From positions 1 through 46,588 of IMG/VR virus record IMGVR_UViG_3300009502_000077: a stretch of 46,588 nt of DNA; one strand, given 5' to 3'. The position numbers and the translations under genes were made by a program. Position 1 is the first letter of the stretch, and every line of letters starts with the position of its first letter. Source of the stretch: a virus. The notes beneath the pieces are model-generated. The model saw only the letters and a program-made list of their open reading frames with translations. It did not search any database and was not told the DNA's origin. Below are positions 1 through 6,993 of the stretch, one piece after another.

Positions 1-24
1 CCGATATAACGAAGGAGGCGTAAC

Positions 25-1164
25 ATGTTGTGTTTAAGAGAAGGCGTATTGTTTACAGCTCCGATGTCAATAGCATCGGCGTTTACAGGATTTCACTTAG
101 GTGCCAATGTAGAAAATGATGGTGCGAACTTCAGCCGCAAGGTAGGTCTGATTAAAGTAGTAACTAATCCTACCGATGGAGATACGTTAATCGTAGGTGG
201 AAAGACATATACATTTAAGAATACAGCGTTGTTAGCAACTCATATCAAGATAGGCAACTTAGTCACTAATGGTGACTTTGCTGGTGCTGGTGCATCTTGG
301 ATAAACTATGGTGGATGGACTATCGATGCCACTGGTGCATTACATACAGCAGGTCCTACCTCTGGTGTGATAGCTTCTTTTGCTGACTATCGTGCTACAG
401 TAGGTGGGGCAGTTCTGGTTACTGATACAGCTCATGGATTGGTTACAGGAAACATTGTAACAATTGCAGGGACTACAAACTACAATGGTACCTATACTAT
501 TGTTAAGGTAGGTGCAGATACATTCTACATCATCCCTCAAAATGGTTGGATGGGTACTGAAACAGGAACTTGGTCAACAACTGCTTCTACTCATGTATTA
601 GACCAAGAGTGGTTTCCGAAAGTAGTGGTTGGATATACCTATGCCACAAGCTTTACAATCAGTGCAGTAACAGCTGGAACTGTAAAGATTAAGATTGGTG
701 GAGTATTAGGTGAAGCTAGAAGTACAGTAGCTACATTCACAGAGTCGATTGTTGCTCTTACTGACGGTCCGTTAGAGTTTGTTCCTTCAGCTGACTTCGA
801 TGGAAAGATTAGTGCTGTTACTGTTACGAATACACTGTCAGATTTGAAGACGATGACAGCCAAAGCAATCTGTGGCAGAATCAATTTAGATAAAGTTACA
901 GCTTTAGTAACTGCTTATCAGGGATATAACTCTTGTGGGTTGACAACTGAGATTGCTTTAGTAGCTGAAACAGTTGGTGTAACTCCTACAGTAACTCCTG
1001 ATGGGGCAAGAATCACTAAGCCTATTGCTATGGCATTAGTGCTTACTCAGGCTCAGTTAGAGAATACGGATTATTGGAAGAAAAATATTACAAGTGAAGT
1101 AGATGTTAAACCTACAGTTCTTGTTGAAAGAAACAGCGGCACTGACCGCAACTTTTTATACTAA
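25..1164 (+). CDS. Phage structural protein with inserted domains (paralog of 1326-1865)
   Basis: This 379-residue protein has a strong ribosome binding site (AAGGAGG, 13-24) before its ATG. Its first ~77 and last ~105 residues align by eye with the whole of the 179-residue product of 1326-1865: both carry an NPxxxETI/DTL..TYTF segment, a TPTVT.DG segment and end in LVERN.GT..NFLY. Residues ~78-272 have no counterpart there and look inserted. The insert begins with an LVTNGDF segment typical of carbohydrate-binding-module-like beta sandwiches. Inside it, at ~119-187, sits a second unit with an AHGLVTG...NGTYTI pattern that I associate from memory with a small beta domain common in phage structural proteins. 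The role is probably a virion surface or decoration protein, but that is inference. No catalytic motif is visible. Confidence 0.75.
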   Translation: MLCLREGVLFTAPMSIASAFTGFHLGANVENDGANFSRKVGLIKVVTNPTDGDTLIVGGKTYTFKNTALLATHIKIGNLVTNGDFAGAGASWINYGGWTIDATGALHTAGPTSGVIASFADYRATVGGAVLVTDTAHGLVTGNIVTIAGTTNYNGTYTIVKVGADTFYIIPQNGWMGTETGTWSTTASTHVLDQEWFPKVVVGYTYATSFTISAVTAGTVKIKIGGVLGEARSTVATFTESIVALTDGPLEFVPSADFDGKISAVTVTNTLSDLKTMTAKAICGRINLDKVTALVTAYQGYNSCGLTTEIALVAETVGVTPTVTPDGARITKPIAMALVLTQAQLENTDYWKKNITSEVDVKPTVLVERNSGTDRNFLY

Positions 1165-1166
1165 GT

Positions 1167-1316
1167 ATGATAGATAGCTTAGGAGAAGTTGAAGAAATGT
1201 TCAATGAGATTCAAGAAGATAACAATGCTTGGACATTTATGTATCTAACCGAAATTGCTGATGATAATGAATTCAGGGCAAAAAACGGTAGATTTATTGA
1301 GTTATGTTTTCACTAA
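1167..1316 (+). CDS. Small acidic hypothetical protein (49 aa)
   Basis: This short open frame fills the gap between the two paralogous structural genes and starts two bases after the previous stop codon. It encodes 49 residues rich in Glu, Asp and Asn, with no recognisable domain. The first ATG (1167) has no clear ribosome binding site. A second in-frame ATG at 1198 lies about 13 bases downstream of an AGGAG at 1180, so a 39-residue product is also possible. I do not recognise the family. The frame fits the tight gene packing of the operon, but it is short enough to be fortuitous. Confidence 0.45.
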   Translation: MIDSLGEVEEMFNEIQEDNNAWTFMYLTEIADDNEFRAKNGRFIELCFH

Positions 1317-1325
1317 GGAGGAAAG

Positions 1326-1865
1326 ATGTTAAAACTTCAAGAGCCAGCTTTATTCACAGCAAGTGTTGCAAAGGATAGTCACTTTGCTGGAATTAAATTA
1401 GGCAATCACAATCAAAATGATGGTGTTAATTTCCTAAGAAATGTTAGACTAATACAGATTCTAACTAATCCAGCAGCAGATGAGACTATTGTAATCGGAA
1501 CCAAAACCTATACGTTTAAAGTTGCAGCAGCATTAGCTACTGAGATTACGATAGGTGGAACAAAACCAGAAACAGTAAACAATATTCTTGCAAGAATCAA
1601 TATAGATACTAGGGCTTGTCAATGCTCTGCCTATAACGTTCAGGACACAACTAGATTTATGTTAGTTGCTAACGTTGGGGGTGCAACACCCACAGTGACT
1701 ACTGATGGTGTAAAGATTGAGATTCAAACGTTATGGTTGAATACTCTTGCAGAGGCAACATTGGAAAGTGAATTGGTGTATAAGATTCCCTTAACTGATG
1801 TCAATGCTAAACCGATTACTTTAGTTGAACGTAACGCAGGAACGTATCACAACTTCCTGTATTAA
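1326..1865 (+). CDS. Phage structural protein, compact paralog
   Basis: This 179-residue protein is preceded by CTAAGGAGGAAAG and is the compact version of the product of 25-1164. It shares the N-terminal block (LQEPALFTA, compare LREGVLFTA), the TYTF segment, the TPTVT.DG segment and the C-terminal LVERNAGTYHNFLY. The domain with Gly-Lys-Thr-Tyr-Thr-Phe and an ARIN-type helix is one I recognise as frequent in phage virion proteins, but I cannot give a family name. A tandem gene pair implies local duplication, with the upstream copy later gaining ~195 residues or this copy losing them. A decoration or head-surface role is inference from the position upstream of the portal gene. Confidence 0.75.
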   Translation: MLKLQEPALFTASVAKDSHFAGIKLGNHNQNDGVNFLRNVRLIQILTNPAADETIVIGTKTYTFKVAAALATEITIGGTKPETVNNILARINIDTRACQCSAYNVQDTTRFMLVANVGGATPTVTTDGVKIEIQTLWLNTLAEATLESELVYKIPLTDVNAKPITLVERNAGTYHNFLY

Positions 1866-1945
1866 GATGGATATAGATAACGAGATGCCAAGATGAGAGA
1901 AGAACAAGCAGGTCCATACTAATGGGCGGAAGGGATGGGTTTTAG

Positions 1946-3772
1946 ATGGGAAAAATAATCTATAGTTTCTGTAAAGATGGGGTAAGGATAGACCGACCAC
2001 TTCAGAAGGACATTGAAGTTGGGGATTTGGTTCTGAATAAGTACAACTCTGGCATTGCTGGAAAAGTAATATCCATAGTTGGTGATGCAGTAGAAGTTCA
2101 GAATCCATTTATGGCTAAGACTGATGTCTATTCTATTGATGAGATAGAGTTGGTACAGAAAGGTGAACCAATTGCTACCGATGAACCTGTAATCTCCGAA
2201 GGTGCAATTGTTACACTCAATGGTCATAAAGGTAAAGTCCTATCAATGCTTGGTGGTAAAGCTCAAGTAAGTTGGGAAGATGCTTCTATCTCTGAAGTAG
2301 ATGCTAAAGACCTTGGTTATGATGGAAGAGTGGAAAAAGGCGGTCCAGGTAGTGGTCCAAGACCTGAAGGTGGAAGTGCGGGGGATGAGCATGGATTTAG
2401 TAAGTTAACAACTGAGGAATTAAAAAGTAAACTTAAAACTCACGAGGCAGATGTTGAAAGATTTGGTGGTACTGATTTCACACTCAAATATGGAAGTGCT
2501 TTGATAGATGAGATAAAACGTAGAGAAGGCGGAAGAGTAGAAAAAGGTGGGCCAGGGTCAGGCAGATATCCAGCTGGTTCTGGATATAAAGAAACACAAG
2601 ATGCTGTTAAAGAAAGAATGAAAACGCTTAGCCCTGAGCTTCGAGAAAAGGTTAAGTTAGCAGCTAGAGATATCTATTATAGAAATTTGAACCAGAATGA
2701 AAACTATGCTTCTATAGCTAGAAATTTGAAAATTAAGAATTCAGATATTGATGTTGTTACTGCAATTCTTGGTGTTAGTAGTATGGTAGAAAAAGGTGGT
2801 CCAGGTAGCTCTGGAACAAAAGGTCCTGGTACACGAGGGGGCTCTGGTGAAGGTAAAGAGACTGCTAATTACGACGACACAATTGAATCTAGAGCAAAAG
2901 ATATTGGAATGCCAGCAGACTTATTTGAACGTGCAGTTGAATTAAGGGAAGGTGGAGTGAGTTATAAGGATATAGTTAGTGACCTTACTGAAAGTGACAC
3001 GCAAGGTCGGGAATGGTTTAGTTCTGGTGAGTACCAAGGCAACGAATTTGACCTACGCCAGGATTTGGAAGAAGCAATTCAACCTTCGGACGATAATGAG
3101 ATAGCAATTGTTCGTAGGTATAGTGAAGATAAGAATGTAGTCAAAATGCTTAAAGGTGGCCCTGGAAGTGGTAGACACAAAGAAGGTGATAGTGTAGAAG
3201 TATCTGGAAGAAAAATTAAGTTGGGACCTTTTGATGGAGAAAGATTCCATTCTACGATAGTAGATGGTTCTGCTCCAGGTGGAAAAGTTTATTTAAGTCA
3301 TGATGAAATAAAGAGTGGGCAGAAGGCTGGATTTGGTAATACACCTTATGCTAACAAAATGTCTAAAGGTGGTGCTGGTTCTGGTAGGTTCTCAGAAGAA
3401 GTAAAAGCCAGTAATGTAAAGTTAGGTGTAGCCCGCCACTTACGTAGACAGGGTGTACTAGCCAGGATAAGGAAATTAAGAAAAGGGGGACCTGGCAGTG
3501 GAAGGAAGCCTGAGGGTGGGCAGAAATGGGGTCCAAATGGTGAGAGACCAGAAGGCACAAGCCCTAAGGGGCAAGTTGCTAATGAAATAGCAAGACAGCA
3601 AGGCAGAGCTAAACAAGATAAGGTTCTTTTTGACATGGGACATACAAGGGGATTTCAGCATGGAAGAGATGGGATACCTTATCGAAAGCCCAAAGAACTT
3701 GCTGCTGACCACCCAACTGCTCAGGGTTACTTCACAGGTTTTAAAGCAGGGCAAGCAGAGAGGAATAAATAA
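1946..3772 (+). CDS. Modular virion protein with six KGGPGSGR-type motifs
   Basis: This 608-residue protein starts with two KOW/SH3-like beta segments (about residues 24-60 and 83-125, each with a GKV turn). After that it is divided into modules by a repeated motif. Copies begin near residues 131, 200, 283, 403, 474 and 513; the consensus is (E/S/R)KGGPGSGR followed by a polar xPxG tail, with one copy reading GGAGSGR and one GGPGSSG. Intervening modules of ~40-120 residues differ in sequence: one is helical and basic, one resembles a small helix-turn-helix, and the last carries GHTRGFQHGRDG. The same motif occurs once in the MuF protein at 6993. I know the motif from other phage head-associated proteins, but its function is not established to my knowledge. 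An internal capsid protein processed or anchored through the motif is inference. Confidence 0.7.
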   Translation: MGKIIYSFCKDGVRIDRPLQKDIEVGDLVLNKYNSGIAGKVISIVGDAVEVQNPFMAKTDVYSIDEIELVQKGEPIATDEPVISEGAIVTLNGHKGKVLSMLGGKAQVSWEDASISEVDAKDLGYDGRVEKGGPGSGPRPEGGSAGDEHGFSKLTTEELKSKLKTHEADVERFGGTDFTLKYGSALIDEIKRREGGRVEKGGPGSGRYPAGSGYKETQDAVKERMKTLSPELREKVKLAARDIYYRNLNQNENYASIARNLKIKNSDIDVVTAILGVSSMVEKGGPGSSGTKGPGTRGGSGEGKETANYDDTIESRAKDIGMPADLFERAVELREGGVSYKDIVSDLTESDTQGREWFSSGEYQGNEFDLRQDLEEAIQPSDDNEIAIVRRYSEDKNVVKMLKGGPGSGRHKEGDSVEVSGRKIKLGPFDGERFHSTIVDGSAPGGKVYLSHDEIKSGQKAGFGNTPYANKMSKGGAGSGRFSEEVKASNVKLGVARHLRRQGVLARIRKLRKGGPGSGRKPEGGQKWGPNGERPEGTSPKGQVANEIARQQGRAKQDKVLFDMGHTRGFQHGRDGIPYRKPKELAADHPTAQGYFTGFKAGQAERNK

Positions 3773-3774
3773 AG

Positions 3775-3933
3775 ATGAAGATATTACTACATGCAATAGG
3801 TTATGCTTTGACAGCAATGAGTATTGTAGGTTTTGTAGAGACAGCTTTAGGATTGGCAAGTATCAAGACTTACAACTTAATGAAAGTGATTATTTACAGT
3901 TTGCTCTTTGGGATAGGATTAAGTTTATTATAA
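3775..3933 (+). CDS. Small two-helix membrane protein (52 aa)
   Basis: The frame starts two bases after the stop of the preceding gene, with GAGAGGAA upstream as a possible ribosome binding site. It encodes 52 residues with two hydrophobic segments, about residues 3-28 (LLHAIGYALTAMSIVGFV) and 37-52 (VIIYSLLFGIGLSLL), joined by a short polar turn containing Lys. This looks like a two-pass membrane peptide. A longer frame that overlaps it in another register (3630-3965) has no start signal and is not credible. Its place in a head gene cluster rather than a lysis cluster makes a holin role only a possibility. Confidence 0.65.
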   Translation: MKILLHAIGYALTAMSIVGFVETALGLASIKTYNLMKVIIYSLLFGIGLSLL

Positions 3934-3936
3934 ATT

Positions 3937-4063
3937 GCGGCGGAGTATTAGGCACAAAAGGTTAGGTTTATTCCTTAGGAATAACTAACAACATATCTTT
4001 GCTAGAGGATGAAGTACAAGCTATTGCTAATACGCTTGTCAGTCTTCACTCCGCCCGTTTTTA
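3937..4063 (+). ncRNA. Candidate structured RNA element between genes
   Basis: The 145-base gap between two genes is highly structured. An outer stem pairs GGCGGAGT (3939-3946) with ACTCCGCC (4048-4055), eight perfect pairs. Inside it a 12-pair hairpin forms from GTTAG plus TTATTCC (3961-3974) with GGAATAA plus CTAAC (3978-3989), with only a two-base bulge and a TTA loop. The right outer arm is followed by CGTTTTTAT, so the element could end as an intrinsic terminator. I see no credible reading frame here. It could be a small RNA, an attenuator or an mRNA processing site controlling the downstream GTG-initiated gene. Confidence 0.5.
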
Positions 4064-4078
4064 TACATAGGAGTAAAA

Positions 4079-4690
4079 GTGAAAGTAGTAACACTAATAC
4101 ATAAAGGAAAAGTAACAACAATATCAATTGATGACCTTAAGAAAATGAAGGTCGAACTTACACAACAATGGGAAAGCCTTTGTCGTAATTGTGGAAAGTG
4201 TTGCTTTGATAAAGTAGTCAATGGGAATGGTGCGCTAGTAATCAATTATGATAAACCATGTGAATACCTTAATTATATAGGAAAGAAGTCATCCTGTAGC
4301 ATCTATGACACAAGGTTCAATACTTGTAAACAATGTAATACTGTACCTGAAGCAATTCAAAAACATTATTTACCAGCTGATTGTCCTTATGTGACTAAAG
4401 TAATAACGTATAAAGGACCAGTAGATAATGGAGATTGGTTTAAGAGAGTAAGAAGTACAATGACTAAAGATTGGATTGCAGGTGGTGCTCCTGCTGAAAC
4501 ACCTACTGGTGGAACTCGTGATGCTTATGCTAGACCTCCAGTAAGAGAAGACTTAGCAAAGCCAAAGGATTGGAAGAGGCGTAGATTAGAAAGAATTAGA
4601 AGTAGAGCAGGTGGACCAGTTGGTATATTAGACCCAAGGCAGAAAACAGATTATAATATCAAGCCTTCAGGTCATGCAGGTGGAGGATAG
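4079..4690 (+). CDS. CxxCxxCC (YkgJ-like) cluster protein with basic tail
   Basis: Translation starts at a GTG eight bases after TAGGAG. The 203-residue product carries the CxxCxxCC signature at C35, C38, C41 and C42, with further cysteines at 61, 73, 83 and 86. This is the pattern of the YkgJ-type zinc/iron-chelating family. From residue ~120 the sequence becomes Gly/Pro-rich and strongly basic (KRRRLERIRSR) and ends in a Gly-rich tail, unlike stand-alone family members. Lying directly upstream of the portal gene, it may be a virion-associated metal-binding protein, or a modification enzyme tethered through its basic tail. Both roles are inferred. Confidence 0.7.
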   Translation: MKVVTLIHKGKVTTISIDDLKKMKVELTQQWESLCRNCGKCCFDKVVNGNGALVINYDKPCEYLNYIGKKSSCSIYDTRFNTCKQCNTVPEAIQKHYLPADCPYVTKVITYKGPVDNGDWFKRVRSTMTKDWIAGGAPAETPTGGTRDAYARPPVREDLAKPKDWKRRRLERIRSRAGGPVGILDPRQKTDYNIKPSGHAGGG

Positions 4691-4719
4691 ATGTTTAAAC
4701 ATTACACTGGAGGATTAAG

Positions 4720-6639
4720 ATGAGCCTTCTAACAAAGGTATTCAGTAACATCAGTAAAGCTATAAATCGTGAAGTAGGAATCAGAGGGGCTGAACCACGT
4801 AAAGGTAACTTTGCTTGGATGGCTGGACTACCTAGCAAGAAAGTACTAAAACCAATTGTAGCCAATGCTCAATCGTTGAAGGCATTATCTAATACTGACC
4901 CGATTACCTGGGCAATTAAAACAGCAAGAAAGTCTCAGGTAACTGGTTGTGAATGGAATATAGTAAGAGATACAGAACAGATAGAATTGGAATTAGATAG
5001 ATGGTATTCGAACATCATGAACAACCTCAATCCTTGGGGCTTTGAGGAAGTGTTTCATCCAATGTATCTCAATCCAGAAATCCACTTAAAAGCTTCCACA
5101 GACATTAAAAACATTCTTGCTGCTCCAGTAGCAACTAAACCAACTGCTCCAAAGTTAGATGTCTATGGTCAGCCTATACCTGTACCTGTAGACATTAATG
5201 GTACACCTATTCCTGTTCCTCCTACTCCTGCTGAACTAGCAGCTGCTAAAGAGGAAAGAAAGAAACAGTTGAAGTGGTACTTTGAAAGTCTCAAGAGAAA
5301 AATTCAACAGGATGCAGACCAAAATGCTCTGATTGTAAAGAGAATCTTTGATAGACCGAATGGCGACGATACAAGAACATTCCGTTCTTTTCTTGAAGTA
5401 CTATTAGAGGACTTATTAGTATACGATGCTGGTGTAATTGTTAAAAATAAAAATGCATTAGGTGAATTAGCTGAAATGTATTTAATACCTGGACAAGATG
5501 TAAAGCTATACAGGAATCCAGATAGAACACTTCCTAAATCTCCCGAGCCTGCTTATGTATGGGAAGATATGGGAACACTCCGAGCTGAGTATACTAAAGA
5601 TGAAATAGTCTACATCATGTCAAACCCCCAGCAAAACGGATATGGTATGTCACCGTTAGAGGTAGCTGCTTACATCATTACAGCTTCTCTATATGCAGAT
5701 GAATACAACATTGACTTCTTTAAACATTCAAATGTTCCTCCTGCAATTTTCAACATGGGTAAGAACATTAGTAATGAGCAACGTACTTCTTTCCAAGCTC
5801 AATGGGACAATGAAGTAGCTGGTAAAGGCTTGCATAGAATGATGTTCATCAACGCTGCTGATAGTCCTGAATACATTCCGATTAGGAATATGAATTCAAG
5901 AGATATGCAGATGATGGAGTATTTGAAATGGACACTATCAATCAAATGCGCTTGTTATCAAATAAGCCCTCAGGATATCGGATTCATTCAAGACTTTCAT
6001 AGAACAACAGCAGAAACACAAAAAGAATTAACTAAGGCAAAAGGTATACGAAATCTACTTTCGTTACTCGAAACATATTTCAATACTGAAATAGTCAAAA
6101 AAGAATTTCCGTTTAAAGATGTTAAGTTTCAATGGCAAGGTATAGATTTATCTGATGAACAAGTACAATCGAGTATTGACATTGCAGACATCAACAATGG
6201 AATCATTAGCAGAAACGATAGAAGAAAAAGATTAGGATTACCAGCAGTAGAAGGTGGAGATGTGATATTAGTCAATATTGGTTCTCAAATGGTTCCTATT
6301 GAGGACTTAGTTCCACCTGAAGAGACAGTAGAACAGGAGCCTACTGCACCTGAACCTGAAGTAAACCCAGCAACAGGATTGCCAGTACAACCTGCAGTTG
6401 CACAACCAGCTGCATCACAAGAAACAGTAGTTCCTGGTAAGACAGATGCAACTGGCGATGCTGTATCTAGACAAGATACGATTAATAGTGTCGATGCATC
6501 TATGAACGACGAAGCCAAGAGGCAATTAGTTCGTATGGTTGTACAAGCTACAAATGAAGACAAGATTTCAAAAGCAATGGATGCTCTTAAGACACAAGGT
6601 TTAGGCAATAACGAAATTAAAATTACTCTGGAGAAATAA
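4720..6639 (+). CDS. Portal protein (HK97-type)
   Basis: The 639-residue product has the layout of HK97/SPP1-type portal proteins, which form the dodecameric vertex channel for DNA packaging and tail joining. Recognisable blocks include the region around GYGMSPLEVA with the following helix, the NVPPAIFNMG segment, and the IGFIQDFHRTTAE stretch typical of the portal C-terminal core. A Pro/Ala-rich linker near residues 135-170 and a Pro/Glu/Val-rich region near 530-590 are probably disordered. An AGGATT before the ATG serves as the ribosome binding site. The DUF5661-like gene and the MuF gene follow without gaps, the usual portal-MuF order. Confidence 0.9.
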   Translation: MSLLTKVFSNISKAINREVGIRGAEPRKGNFAWMAGLPSKKVLKPIVANAQSLKALSNTDPITWAIKTARKSQVTGCEWNIVRDTEQIELELDRWYSNIMNNLNPWGFEEVFHPMYLNPEIHLKASTDIKNILAAPVATKPTAPKLDVYGQPIPVPVDINGTPIPVPPTPAELAAAKEERKKQLKWYFESLKRKIQQDADQNALIVKRIFDRPNGDDTRTFRSFLEVLLEDLLVYDAGVIVKNKNALGELAEMYLIPGQDVKLYRNPDRTLPKSPEPAYVWEDMGTLRAEYTKDEIVYIMSNPQQNGYGMSPLEVAAYIITASLYADEYNIDFFKHSNVPPAIFNMGKNISNEQRTSFQAQWDNEVAGKGLHRMMFINAADSPEYIPIRNMNSRDMQMMEYLKWTLSIKCACYQISPQDIGFIQDFHRTTAETQKELTKAKGIRNLLSLLETYFNTEIVKKEFPFKDVKFQWQGIDLSDEQVQSSIDIADINNGIISRNDRRKRLGLPAVEGGDVILVNIGSQMVPIEDLVPPEETVEQEPTAPEPEVNPATGLPVQPAVAQPAASQETVVPGKTDATGDAVSRQDTINSVDASMNDEAKRQLVRMVVQATNEDKISKAMDALKTQGLGNNEIKITLEK

Positions 6640-6993
6640 ATGGGCGAAAAATTCTTACTTCAAGGCGGTAACAAAACAAAAATGACCCAAATGAAAATTC
6701 CTATGGGCAAGTATAATATGCTTGGCGAAGCTCAAGGTGTACAAGTAGCCGAAGTCAAAAACATAGGCAACTCCATGGGCATAGATTGGAATACTGTTAC
6801 ACTTGAAGAGCTGTACAAAGGTGTCAAAGAAGAGATGGAAGAGCATGGAGACATTCTCGGTAATGATGTAACTAAAGGTGTGCAAGTAGCATATGCTCAT
6901 CTCAAAAAGATTCCTGACTACTATACAAGATTAGCTAGAATGGAAGCAGAGGCAACTGTACCTAATACGGACGACAACATACAAAATTCTTAA
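6640..6993 (+). CDS. DUF5661-like small protein
   Basis: The 117-residue protein contains an IDWNTVTLEELYKGVKEE block followed by E.HG, a TKG..A..HL segment and a DYYTRL.RMEAEA end. I recognise this arrangement from the DUF5661 family, small proteins frequent in phages and phage-like gene clusters, whose role is unknown. It begins directly after the portal stop codon and ends in a TAATG overlap with the MuF gene, so translational coupling is likely. The N-terminal ~40 residues are polar and unrelated to the family core. I infer a head-associated function from position only. Confidence 0.7.
   Translation: MGEKFLLQGGNKTKMTQMKIPMGKYNMLGEAQGVQVAEVKNIGNSMGIDWNTVTLEELYKGVKEEMEEHGDILGNDVTKGVQVAYAHLKKIPDYYTRLARMEAEATVPNTDDNIQNS

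Noticed and set aside
1866-1945. Tiny frames between the second paralog and the KGGPGSGR protein
   Set aside because: Nine codons each with no ribosome binding site; likely chance.
3630-3965. 111-codon frame overlapping the end of the KGGPGSGR protein
   Set aside because: No start signal and unnatural composition; the membrane peptide at 3775-3933 in another register fits better.
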